Source of the DNA: JAENVU01 sp031362155
Lineage (GTDB): Bacteria > Actinomycetota > Acidimicrobiia > IMCC26256 > JAENVU01
DNA length: 64,000 bases
Reading direction: 5' to 3'
Assembly (NCBI GenBank): GCA_031362155.1
Contig: JANLRZ010000245.1
Coordinates: 6,022-70,021, forward strand
The number at the start of each line of letters is the position of its first letter. The first letter of the stretch is position 1. Under the pieces are notes generated by a model. It had not been told where the DNA came from, made no database searches, and saw only the letters and a list, made by a program, of their open reading frames with translations. A program made the translations under genes and the position numbers. This document shows, in pieces, positions 16,786 to 24,525 of this stretch.

Positions 16786-17730
16786 GGAGGCGAGGGCGCG
16801 CCAGAGGGCGGGGTAGTTCGGGTACTCGAGGCCGGGCTGGATGTAACCGGAGCGGATCAGCTCTTCGTGCAGGCGCGGCAGGTTGCGCATCGGGATGCCC
16901 GAGTCGACGTGGTGGGCGAGGTGCCAGCCGGTGAAGTACGGGACGATCGTGAGCCGAGCCGGCCAGTGCTGGCGCACCGAGTGGGTGGTCTCGCGGCGGT
17001 CGGCCGAGTGCTTCATCCCGCCGTGCTCGGCGATGCCGCGCAGTCGGTTGATGACCCGCCAGACCGTGAGATGCGGTAGGAACCAGAGAATGAAGTACAT
17101 CCACGGGTGACCGAACGCAGTGAACAGCCCGATCATGACCAGCTGCACCGCCACGACGCCGCGTGCCTGGCCCCGCACCTTCTCGTCTGGCGCGGTTACC
17201 CCGCGGAACAGGCCCTTCGTGAGCTTCCATCCGGTGATGCCGAGCGCGTCTCGACGCAGCTTGCGCATCATCGAGTCCCGCGGGATCGGGTAGCCGCGAT
17301 ACAGCGGGATGTCGGGCTCGTTCGGTCCGAACTCCTCCCGGTGGTGGGCCATGTGGCCGCGGCGGTAGAGGTCGATGGGTACGAACGCCGGGAAGGCGAT
17401 GAACCACTTCCCGAAGAAGTCGTTCGCCTTGCGGTTCTTGAAGAGCAATCGGTGCGCCGCTTCGTGCATGAAGATCGCGAACCGCGCGTGGATCGGACCC
17501 ATGACGAAGAATGCTGCGATCCACACGACGACGTTGTTCGCCCACGCGACGGTCACGAAGATCCCGATCGTGACGGCGTAGAGCACGAGCGCGTTGATCA
17601 CGTTGTGCAGGGTCGGGATGCGGCGGAGTTCCTCTCGCAGCTCGGGCTTGGGTTTCCCCGATGGCGCGATTGGGCTCTCGACGCTCGGCGCGATGAGGAG
17701 ACCGGGTGGAGGAATGACGGTGGCGGTCAC
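16765..17730 (-). CDS. Membrane fatty acid desaturase
   Basis: 321 aa di-iron membrane desaturase/hydroxylase of the FA_desaturase family. Three histidine boxes are visible: HEAAH (FAIFMHEAAHRLLF), HMAHH (YRRGHMAHHREEFGP) and HLAHH (FTGWHLAHHVDSGIP). Hydrophobic helix pairs lie at about residues 45-90 and 200-235. It would introduce a double bond or hydroxyl into a lipid acyl chain or related substrate. The start is GTG 17730: TAACGT lies 7 bases upstream, fitting a leaderless transcript, whereas longer frames enter the divergent PaaX gene. Regulation by that PaaX-type protein is likely. Confidence 0.9.
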   Translation of the reverse strand: MTATVIPPPGLLIAPSVESPIAPSGKPKPELREELRRIPTLHNVINALVLYAVTIGIFVTVAWANNVVVWIAAFFVMGPIHARFAIFMHEAAHRLLFKNRKANDFFGKWFIAFPAFVPIDLYRRGHMAHHREEFGPNEPDIPLYRGYPIPRDSMMRKLRRDALGITGWKLTKGLFRGVTAPDEKVRGQARGVVAVQLVMIGLFTAFGHPWMYFILWFLPHLTVWRVINRLRGIAEHGGMKHSADRRETTHSVRQHWPARLTIVPYFTGWHLAHHVDSGIPMRNLPRLHEELIRSGYIQPGLEYPNYPALWRALASGSPTPH

Positions 17731-17758
17731 GGCGATGACGTTACAATGATTACAACAA
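17731..17758. promoter_or_regulatory. Divergent promoter/operator region, desaturase and PaaX-type regulator
   Basis: Only 28 bases separate the two divergent starts. On the minus strand TAACGT (17738-17743) is 7 bases from the desaturase GTG. On the plus strand TACAAT (17742-17747) is a -10 candidate for the regulator. TTACAA occurs twice as a direct repeat (17741-17746, 17750-17755), a possible operator. The two -10 boxes overlap, so binding here would affect both genes. Confidence 0.6.
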
Positions 17759-18541
17759 ATGGTGCAATCACGTAATAGTTTCGAACTGGCCGGCGAGCGA
17801 GCACGGCCACTCTCGGCTCGATCAGTCATGGCCAGCTTGCTGCTCGGGCGCCGATCGGCGCGGGCCTCGGGGCCGGATCTGGTGCGCTGGTGTGCCCTGT
17901 TCGGGATCGCGCCCGGGACCGCTCGCGTCGCGCTCCATCGGATGACGACCGCCGGGGAGTTGGAACGCAACCACTCTGGCTTCTATGTGCTGGTCGGCTC
18001 GCTGGCGCAGCGTCAGCGTGAACAGCAGTCGAGCCTCGGGGCCCGACCCGCCCGTTGGGACGGCTCGTGGCGGATGGCGATCGCGGTCGGCGATGCGCGC
18101 CCGGCGGGAGTCCGGGCCGACGTCCGGCTCGCGTTGAAGCGGGCCCGGCTGGCCGAGTGGCGCGAGGGCGTATGGATCCGACCCGCCAACGTTCCCGATC
18201 TCGTCGAGGATCCGCGGTGCGCGTGGCTCGACGCGCGGCCCGATGCGGATCCAGTGGCGTTGGCCGATGACCTCTTTGCCCCGCGAGTGTGGCGAGCGCG
18301 GGCCGACGGGCTGCTGACGCAGTTGCACCGGGCGACCGACGCGGTGCGGAGTGATCGCGAGGAGGCGATCACCGACGCGTTCCTCGCCGGCGCCGCCGCG
18401 CTCCGGCACATCCGCGCCGATCCGTGGCTGCCCGCGGCGCTGCTTCCCGAGCCGTGGCCGGGCGGGGCGTTGCGGGCGGCCTATCGCACGTACCGAACCG
18501 AGTTCGACACCTTGGCGCGCGAATGGTTCCGCGCGTCGTGA
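17759..18541 (+). CDS. PaaX-family transcriptional regulator
   Basis: 260 aa. N-terminal winged helix with the family signature RPLSARSVMASLLLGRR, and LVRWCALFGIAPGTARVALHRM (recognition helix region, about residues 40-62). The PaaX central domain follows (GSWRMAIAVGDARPAGVRAD) with a C-terminal WLPAALLPEPWPGGALR. PaaX represses phenylacetate genes in other bacteria by sensing the CoA thioester; no phenylacetate genes are in this window. Divergent from, and probably controlling, the desaturase. ATG 17759 lies about 11 bases after the TACAAT box, so any leader is only a few bases. Confidence 0.9.
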   Translation: MVQSRNSFELAGERARPLSARSVMASLLLGRRSARASGPDLVRWCALFGIAPGTARVALHRMTTAGELERNHSGFYVLVGSLAQRQREQQSSLGARPARWDGSWRMAIAVGDARPAGVRADVRLALKRARLAEWREGVWIRPANVPDLVEDPRCAWLDARPDADPVALADDLFAPRVWRARADGLLTQLHRATDAVRSDREEAITDAFLAGAAALRHIRADPWLPAALLPEPWPGGALRAAYRTYRTEFDTLAREWFRAS

Positions 18542-18542
18542 A

Positions 18543-19403
18543 TCAGTAGCGGAGGTCGGCAACGAGACCGAAGTGGTCCGAGCCGTAGACGCCGTCGACC
18601 GGTTCGTCGCCGAGCAGTTCGGCGTGGACGGGGTGACCGACGCCACCGAGCTTCGGGTGACCGACGAGGAGATAGTCGATCCGGCGATCGACGTCGAGGC
18701 TCGTGGCTGCCCACGGATTCGTGTTGGACCACGTGTAGCCCGGGCCGTCGCCGGCGTGTACCCAGGCGTCGCGGAACCAGATCCCGGGAACCGGGACGGC
18801 CGCGTGCCCCGTGAGCATGCGGATCTCGTCGGTGTCGGGCGCCGCGTTCAGATCACCACCGAGGATCGCGGGGAACGCCCGCGGTCGCGTCTCACGGGCG
18901 AACTCCGCGATGGCGCGAACCTGCTCCTGGCGAATGGCACCGTGGTCCTCGCGCCAGGACAGGTGGGCGCAGAAGACCTGGATGAGCCCGCGCGGCCCGT
19001 CAATCTCGGCGAAAACGCAGAGGCGTTCCTCGCCCTCGTCGTCGCGCGCACCATTGGGCGCCTCGCGTGGGAGCGTCCGGACCTCCGAACGAACGATCGG
19101 CCACCGGCTGAGGATCGCGTTTCCGGCGTGCACGCCGTCGGCGAAAGTCAGGTTCGATGCCCAGACGTGCTCGTAGCCGCCGAGCGCCTGCGCAAGTTCT
19201 TCGGCTTGGGATCGACCCGCGGGGTCCTCCCACACTTCGACGAGCAGTGCGATGTCGGGCGCGGCGGCGCGGAGCTGGGCTTCGATGATCGGGCCTCGCA
19301 CCGGCCACGCGGCATAGGTGGCCCACAGATTCCAGGCCGCCACCCGCACCGTGGTGCCGACGAGCGGCCCGAACCCCGGATCGAACGGTTCGAGACTGGT
19401 CAC
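18543..19403 (-). CDS. Endonuclease/exonuclease/phosphatase (EEP) family protein
   Basis: 286 aa EEP-fold hydrolase. Conserved blocks: VRVAAWNLWATYAAW, VWASNLTFADGVHAGNAILS, FCAHLSWRE, ILGGDLNAAPDTDEIR (catalytic Asp/Asn), DRRIDYLLVG and the final YGSDHFGLVADL (catalytic Asp-His pair). The family cleaves phosphodiesters in nucleic acids, lipids or nucleotides; the target is not evident. No signal peptide is seen. The GTG at 19403 is supported by TAGGTT six bases upstream, a leaderless arrangement. The gene converges on the PaaX gene with a single base between stops. Confidence 0.88.
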   Translation of the reverse strand: MTSLEPFDPGFGPLVGTTVRVAAWNLWATYAAWPVRGPIIEAQLRAAAPDIALLVEVWEDPAGRSQAEELAQALGGYEHVWASNLTFADGVHAGNAILSRWPIVRSEVRTLPREAPNGARDDEGEERLCVFAEIDGPRGLIQVFCAHLSWREDHGAIRQEQVRAIAEFARETRPRAFPAILGGDLNAAPDTDEIRMLTGHAAVPVPGIWFRDAWVHAGDGPGYTWSNTNPWAATSLDVDRRIDYLLVGHPKLGGVGHPVHAELLGDEPVDGVYGSDHFGLVADLRY

Positions 19404-19447
19404 GACCCGAACCTAGATCGCGCGGTCCGGTCGTGCTGCGGGTGGCC

Positions 19448-20692
19448 TCAGCCGCCGGGTGTGAACGAGCAGGGCATGCGCTTGATCCCGTGAATGAACG
19501 CCGACTGCAGGATTGCCGGCTCGGCCGTGATCTCCAGGTCGGGGAGGCGGCGGAAGAGCTCGTCGAACATCACCCGGATCTCGCGCCGGGCCAGGTTGGC
19601 GCCGAGACAGAAATGCGGGCCGCCGCCTCCGTACCCGAAGTGCGCGTTGGGCGACCGGGTGATGTCGAACGTATATGGGTCGGTGAAGTGACGCTCGTCG
19701 CGATTCGCGGAGTTGAACCACATGACGATCTTCTCGCCTTCCTCGATCGACTGACCGCTGATCTCAGTGTCGGCGGTCGCGGTTCGGCGGAAGTGGGTGA
19801 CCGGCGTGCCCCACCGCACGATCTCCTCGACGGCGTCTTGTGCGTACCGGTCGAAGTCGGTGCGCCATAAGGCCTTCTGGTCCGGGTTGTTCTGGAGCGC
19901 CCACATGCCGTGACTGATGGCGGTACGGGTCGTCTCGTTGCCGGCCACGACCAAAAGGATGAAGAACGACGCGAACTCGGCCACGGTCAGCCGTTCGCCG
20001 TCGACTTCGGCGTGCATCAGGATCGACGTGATGTCGTCGGTGGGACTCGCGAGCCGATGCTCGCCGATCTCCATCGCCATCTGGTGCAGCGTCATGAACG
20101 CAGCCATCAGGTCTTCGAAGGACTGCACGTACTCGGGGTCACCGACGCCGAGGATCACGTTGCTCGCGGCGAACACCTCGGGTTCGCGAGATGGGGGTAC
20201 CCCCACCATGTCGCAGACAACCTGGAGGGGAAGCGGCGCCGCGATCTCGGCGACGAAATCGCACTGACCTTTCTCCACGACCGCGTCGACTACCGATGTC
20301 GCGCGGACCTCCACCTGATCGAGGATCTTGTTCAGCGCTTTGGGCGTGAAGCCCGCGGAGATGAGGTTGCGCAACTTCTTGTGGCGCGGGTCGTCCATGT
20401 TGATGATCGACCCGATGAAGTCGGCGATCTCGGGCGGGATATCGATGAGGTTGGTGCCACCGCGGCTCGAGCAGAAGAGTTCGGGATGACGGCTCGCGTA
20501 CATCACGTCGTCGTATCGCGTCAGCGCCCAATACCCGGGGGCCGGGGGCGTGCCCTCCAGTTCCGGTGCCGGATGAAAGCTGATCGGGTGTTCGTCACGC
20601 AGAAATCGAAATACGTTCTCGCGCTCGGCGTCGGGTGCGGCCCAGAGTTCGGGAGCGCTGAGGTTGATATCGGCGATGGACAGGTTGGTCAT
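19448..20692 (-). CDS. Cytochrome P450, CYP124-like
   Basis: 414 aa soluble class I P450. I-helix FFILLVVAGNETTR, K-helix EEIVRW, and heme loop HFGYGGGGPHFCLGANLA with Cys362. The sequence closely recalls mycobacterial CYP124, the omega-hydroxylase of methyl-branched lipids (shared PISFHPAPEL, YASRHPELF, PLPLQVVCDM and FIHGIK blocks); this is from memory, not alignment. A branched-chain lipid or sterol side chain is therefore a reasonable substrate class. No ferredoxin gene adjoins it. ATG 20692 has TACCGT 7 bases upstream, overlapping the promoter of the divergent LLM gene. Confidence 0.9.
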   Translation of the reverse strand: MTNLSIADINLSAPELWAAPDAERENVFRFLRDEHPISFHPAPELEGTPPAPGYWALTRYDDVMYASRHPELFCSSRGGTNLIDIPPEIADFIGSIINMDDPRHKKLRNLISAGFTPKALNKILDQVEVRATSVVDAVVEKGQCDFVAEIAAPLPLQVVCDMVGVPPSREPEVFAASNVILGVGDPEYVQSFEDLMAAFMTLHQMAMEIGEHRLASPTDDITSILMHAEVDGERLTVAEFASFFILLVVAGNETTRTAISHGMWALQNNPDQKALWRTDFDRYAQDAVEEIVRWGTPVTHFRRTATADTEISGQSIEEGEKIVMWFNSANRDERHFTDPYTFDITRSPNAHFGYGGGGPHFCLGANLARREIRVMFDELFRRLPDLEITAEPAILQSAFIHGIKRMPCSFTPGG

Positions 20693-20699
20693 GGCTTCG

Positions 20700-20709
20700 A
20701 CGGTAGCGT
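20700..20709. promoter_or_regulatory. Overlapping divergent -10 boxes between P450 and LLM genes
   Basis: Minus-strand TACCGT (20700-20705) is 7 bases before the P450 ATG. Plus-strand TAGCGT (20704-20709) is 9 bases before the LLM ATG. The two boxes share two bases, so the polymerases would compete and the genes are probably controlled together. Confidence 0.5.
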
Positions 20710-20718
20710 GCCGAGCCG

Positions 20719-21582
20719 ATGCGTTACTCCGTGGGCCTCCCCGTCGACCATGTCGCGTTCGGCGACGAGTTCGTCACCGGTGGGGCCATCGCCGAGATGG
20801 CCGCCGCCGTGGAAGCTGCGGGACTCGATGCGGTCTTCGTCACCGATCACCCGGCGCCGGACGATCGGTGGCTTGCGGGTGGCGGCCACCATGCCCAGGA
20901 CCCACTCATCGCCCTGGCATTTGCCGCCGCGGCCACGACGAGGCTCATGCTCCATACCCACGTGTACGTGGCCGCATATCGCAACCCGTTTCTCGCGGCC
21001 AAAGGCGTGGCGACGCTGCAGAATCTGGCGGGTGGCCGGGTGATTCTTGGTGTCGCTGCCGGCTACCTCAAGCCAGAATTCGCGGCCCTCGGGATCGACT
21101 TCGACGCTCGCAACGACCTGCTCGACGAGACCATTACGATCATGCGGCGCGCCTGGGCCGAGGAGGGGGTCGCGGTCGACACTCACCGCACGCATGCGCG
21201 CGGGGTGACCCAACTCCCGCACCCGGCGCCGGTGCCGATCTGGATCGGCGGCAACAGCACTCGCGCCATGCGTCGTGCGGTCGAGATCGGTGACGGGTGG
21301 TCTCCGTTCCCGAATCCGCCCGCCGCCTCCCGGGCGGTCAAGACCCCGGCCATCACCGACGTCGACGAGTTCGCGGCCCGACTCGAAGCGGCCCGGGCCT
21401 ACGCCGACGAGATCGGCCGGACCGATCCGCTCACGATTTGTTTCGCTCCGTTCGCCCCGTCGGACGACCTCCAGGTGTTCACCGATCTCGGCGTCGACTG
21501 GCTCGCGGTCGGGTTCGACGGGTGCACGACCCGGGCCGAATGGCTCGATCGCCTCGGCGAGTTCGCGAGCCGCGTCCGCTGA
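20719..21582 (+). CDS. LLM-class (probably F420-dependent) oxidoreductase
   Basis: 287 aa luciferase-like TIM barrel. Typical blocks: AAGLDAVFVTDHPAPDDRW, TTRLMLHTHVYVAAYRNPFL, LAGGRVILGVAAGYLKPEF and VPIWIGGNSTRAMRRAVEIG. Actinobacterial members with this TIGR03619-like pattern usually use F420, but FMN use cannot be excluded. It is divergent from the CYP124-like gene over a 26-base gap. A joint role in lipid or sterol side-chain oxidation is inferred from position only. Confidence 0.85.
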   Translation: MRYSVGLPVDHVAFGDEFVTGGAIAEMAAAVEAAGLDAVFVTDHPAPDDRWLAGGGHHAQDPLIALAFAAAATTRLMLHTHVYVAAYRNPFLAAKGVATLQNLAGGRVILGVAAGYLKPEFAALGIDFDARNDLLDETITIMRRAWAEEGVAVDTHRTHARGVTQLPHPAPVPIWIGGNSTRAMRRAVEIGDGWSPFPNPPAASRAVKTPAITDVDEFAARLEAARAYADEIGRTDPLTICFAPFAPSDDLQVFTDLGVDWLAVGFDGCTTRAEWLDRLGEFASRVR

Positions 21583-21594
21583 CGCTGACGCTCG

Positions 21595-22143
21595 TCAGGC
21601 CACGCGGCCGACGAGTGCGAGCATGCGCGTGGTGAGGGCGGCGTCTTCGGGTACCGGGATCTCGGGTCCGCAGGCCTGGGGGCTCCGGATCGCGTCGCCG
21701 AACGTGGCGACACCGGCAATGACCCGCGACGCGTCGGCGGGATCGATGGTGTCGTCGCCTCCCGTGGCCCGGGCGAGGTCCCACCGGTGCACCACCAGGT
21801 CGAAGTTGAGGAACCGATCGACGGCCGCCTCGAAGGTGGTGGTGCCGCCGAACCCCTCGAAGGTCACCTCCGCGCGCGCGGGATCCTCGAGATCGGCCTG
21901 CACCACCGCCGATGCGTGCGCCCAGGCGGCGGCCGGGTCGTCGTCGGCCGAAGGACCGTCCGGCATCTCACGGCCGACGAGTCCGAGGAACATCGCCTGG
22001 GTGCCCACGACGTGCCCGACGACGTCGCGTGCGCTCCACTCTGCGCACGGTGACGGCGCTGACCAGCGGTCGTCCTCAACCGCATCGATGCACGTAGCGA
22101 ACTCGCCGGCGAGGCGACGGTAGCGGTCGGAGATCTCGGTCAT
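21595..22143 (-). CDS. TIGR03086-family metal-binding (DinB-like) protein
   Basis: 182 aa four-helix-bundle protein of the actinobacterial TIGR03086/MDMPI group. EWSARDVVGHVVGTQAMFLG (metal His near residue 44) and FDLVVHRWDLARATGGD (second His near 128) are the signature segments. The enzymatic role is unknown in this family; some relatives are mycothiol-dependent. ATG 22143 has GAAGGACC upstream and is preferred over a start 99 bases earlier, which would lie in the end of the CoA-transferase gene. It is the downstream partner of that gene. Confidence 0.85.
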   Translation of the reverse strand: MTEISDRYRRLAGEFATCIDAVEDDRWSAPSPCAEWSARDVVGHVVGTQAMFLGLVGREMPDGPSADDDPAAAWAHASAVVQADLEDPARAEVTFEGFGGTTTFEAAVDRFLNFDLVVHRWDLARATGGDDTIDPADASRVIAGVATFGDAIRSPQACGPEIPVPEDAALTTRMLALVGRVA

Positions 22144-22207
22144 GAATGGTCCTTCGGTCGGAGATCTCGACGGTACCCGCATCGTGCGACCACGAATCAG
22201 ATCCGCC

Positions 22208-23506
22208 TCAGTTGAGCTCCTCCGCCTGGGCGCGAAGTTCATCGCGGAACTGGGGAGCGGCGATGTCAGCGAGCGCGCGAGCTCGCTCTCGCACCGTCCG
22301 GCCGCGCAGGTGTGCGACCCCGTGCTCGGTGACGACGAGGTCGAGTTGGTGGCGCGGCGTCGTCACGATCCAACCCTGGGCGAGCGACATCGAGATCCGG
22401 GAGATGCAGACCCCGTCGACGATCGACGTCGACGGCAGGCAGATCAACGACCGGTCTTCGAGTGAGAGGCCGGACTGGGCGATGAAGTCCTCATGGCCGC
22501 CGATGCCCGAGAACTGGCGACCGCCGATCGTGTCCGCGACCACTTGGCCGTTGAGGTCGACGGTGAGCGCGCCGTTGATCGTGATCATCGTGCGGTTCCG
22601 CGCGATGACGTCGGGGGCGTTCACCACGTCGACCGGCAGAAATGCGACCTGGTCGTTGTCCTCGAGCCAGTCGTACAACGCGAGCGTTCCTGCCGCGAAG
22701 GTCGTGATCGAGAGCCCGTCGAACTGGCCCTTGTGCGCGTTCGAGACCTTGCCGGCTCGGTGCAGCTGCATGAGACCGGTCGTGAACATCTCCGAGTGCA
22801 CGCCGTAGTCGCCGCCGTCGCTTTCCGCGAGGAGGCTGACGATCGTGGACGGGATGCCACCGATGCCGGTCTGGAGGGTCGCACCGTCGGGGATGAGGGG
22901 CGCGACGTGGGTGGCGATGGCACGGTCGACATCACTCGGGTCGACCTCCGGGAGCACGAAGGGGTCGCGGTCGGATTCCACGAGGATGTCGATGTCGTCG
23001 AGGTGGATCCGATGGGGGTAGTCGGGAAGGAGGCCACGGGTACGGGGGAACTTCGTGTTCACCTCGACGATGAGGAGCCGCTCCGGGTCCGCACCGGCGG
23101 CGTTGATCGCCTCGATGGTGGCGCCCGCGTGGAGTGACAACGACACGAAGCCGTCGGCGTCAGGCGGGGACGCGACGGTCGCGACGACTCGAGGATTCAG
23201 TTGCTCCGCAATTCGAGTGAACCGACGGAAGTCGGCCGGAATGAACTCGACGCGTGCGCCACTGTCGACCAGGAAGCGCTCCGCGGGACCGAAGAACCCG
23301 GACAGGTACCGCACGCCGGGCTTCATGAACACTTCGTAGAGGTCGACGAGGAGCGCTCCGAAGACGGTCAGCTCGACCCAGTCGTCGCGTTCGCCCAGCG
23401 CGTGGAGAAACGCAGGTGGTTGACCCGGCCCCAGTGGAATGCCGAGCGAGTCGCGCGTGTGGAGACGGGCGGCGGCTTCGGACGGGCTCAGCGTCAGGGG
23501 AGGCAT
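22208..23506 (-). CDS. Acetyl-CoA hydrolase/transferase family (4-hydroxybutyrate CoA-transferase-like)
   Basis: 432 aa class I CoA-transferase. The catalytic glutamate is in YGVHSEMFTTGLM, preceded by the substrate-binding GATLQTGIGGIPSTIVSLL. The C-terminal domain has GGRQFSGIGGHEDFIAQSG, VVTEHGVAHLRGRTVRERA and a final LADIAAPQFRDEL. It swaps CoA between acetyl-CoA or another acyl-CoA and a free acid. ATG 23506 has TAGCGT 6 bases upstream, a leaderless pattern. It follows the anti-sigma gene by about 20 bases in the same orientation but probably has this own promoter. Confidence 0.9.
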   Translation of the reverse strand: MPPLTLSPSEAAARLHTRDSLGIPLGPGQPPAFLHALGERDDWVELTVFGALLVDLYEVFMKPGVRYLSGFFGPAERFLVDSGARVEFIPADFRRFTRIAEQLNPRVVATVASPPDADGFVSLSLHAGATIEAINAAGADPERLLIVEVNTKFPRTRGLLPDYPHRIHLDDIDILVESDRDPFVLPEVDPSDVDRAIATHVAPLIPDGATLQTGIGGIPSTIVSLLAESDGGDYGVHSEMFTTGLMQLHRAGKVSNAHKGQFDGLSITTFAAGTLALYDWLEDNDQVAFLPVDVVNAPDVIARNRTMITINGALTVDLNGQVVADTIGGRQFSGIGGHEDFIAQSGLSLEDRSLICLPSTSIVDGVCISRISMSLAQGWIVTTPRHQLDLVVTEHGVAHLRGRTVRERARALADIAAPQFRDELRAQAEELN

Positions 23507-23526
23507 GAACTCACGCTACGTCTTGG

Positions 23527-23793
23527 TCAGGAGGTAGCTGGCGGCATCCCTCGAAAGAGGTTGAGCAGTTGGTCGCGGGTCGACGGGTCGAGGGCGGCGA
23601 CGTCGGCCGTCGCCAGGTGGCCGCTCACCGCAACGACGGCGCGGAACTGGCCCAGGACTTCTTCGCAGCCGGGACATTCGGCGACGTGTTCCTCGAAGCG
23701 CGTGCGTTCGACGACGGGCAGCGCCGAGTCGAGAAACTCCGTGACCCGTTCGACCAGCTCTTGGCAGGCCATCTCATCGACCAGGTCGCTCAC
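23527..23793 (-). CDS. Zinc-finger (zf-HC2) anti-sigma factor
   Basis: 88 aa. It opens MACQELVERVTEFLDSALP and contains the zinc anti-sigma motif RFEEHVAECPGCEEVL (H-x3-C-x2-C). The rest is a short helical tail ending LLNLFRGMPPATS. It has no transmembrane segment, so it is a soluble, probably redox- or zinc-responsive anti-sigma factor. Its ATG overlaps the stop of the ECF sigma gene by 4 bases (ATGA), the usual sigma/anti-sigma coupling. Confidence 0.9.
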   Translation of the reverse strand: MSDLVDEMACQELVERVTEFLDSALPVVERTRFEEHVAECPGCEEVLGQFRAVVAVSGHLATADVAALDPSTRDQLLNLFRGMPPATS

Positions 23794-24461
23794 GCTTCCC
23801 CCTCGGTGTCGAAGTAGGACTCGAGTGCTGCCCGCAGCTTGGCGCGGCCCCGGTGCAACAACACCCGTTGGTTCGTCTCGGTGAGATCGAGGGTGTTACA
23901 GACCTCGACGCTCGTCCATCCCTCCACATCGCGGAGCCGGACGACTTCTTGTTGGGTCGGCGGGAGACGATCGAGCGCGTCCCGAACTACGGCGAGTGTC
24001 TCGTGGCCCACGGCCCGCACTTCAGGAAGATCGTGCCAGCGCGTCGGGAACGTCGACCAGTGTCCGGGATACGCGCCGTGCGCATCGTGAAACCGTTCCG
24101 GCGAAAAGGTCGGCGTGTCGTCGTCTTCGGCGTCCCGGCCCAGACTCGCGAACGGAATGCTGCGCTTGTCGCGCGTACCGCGGGTCCGGGCGATGTTCAT
24201 CAAGATGCGATAGATCCAGGTCTTGAGTGACGATCGCTGCTCGAATCGGTCGATGCCCCGCAGTACGCCCACCCACACGTCCTGGACGACCTCGTCGGCG
24301 GCGGCTTCGGTCGCGACGTAGGTGCGCGCGGCGCGTCGGAGTGGCGCGTCGAATCGGTCGAGCAAATCCCGAAACGCCGCCTCGTCGCCGGCGCGTAGCC
24401 GCGCGACCAGTTCATCATCTTCGTTGATGGACCCACCCGGCTCGGTCACTGCGTGCATCAT
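23790..24461 (-). CDS. ECF-type RNA polymerase sigma-70 factor
   Basis: 223 aa ECF sigma factor. Region 2: LLDRFDAPLRRAARTYVATE, ADEVVQDVWVGVLRGIDRFE and SLKTWIYRILMNIARTRGTR. A linker of about 45 residues follows (including GAYPGHWSTFPTRWHD), then region 4: ALDRLPPTQQEVVRLRDVEG and NTLDLTETNQRVLLHRGR. The long linker is typical of the ECF groups paired with zf-HC2 anti-sigma proteins. Start ATG 24461 (or the next codon, ATG 24458) is chosen for GGGAGG just upstream; a more distal ATG at 24485 lacks this. Its regulon cannot be read here. Confidence 0.9.
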   Translation of the reverse strand: MMHAVTEPGGSINEDDELVARLRAGDEAAFRDLLDRFDAPLRRAARTYVATEAAADEVVQDVWVGVLRGIDRFEQRSSLKTWIYRILMNIARTRGTRDKRSIPFASLGRDAEDDDTPTFSPERFHDAHGAYPGHWSTFPTRWHDLPEVRAVGHETLAVVRDALDRLPPTQQEVVRLRDVEGWTSVEVCNTLDLTETNQRVLLHRGRAKLRAALESYFDTEGEA

Positions 24462-24525
24462 GGGTCCTCCCGCGAGGGCATGCAATCCGAGGGCTTAGGA
24501 CACTGCGGGTTCGGCCCGTCCTCCG

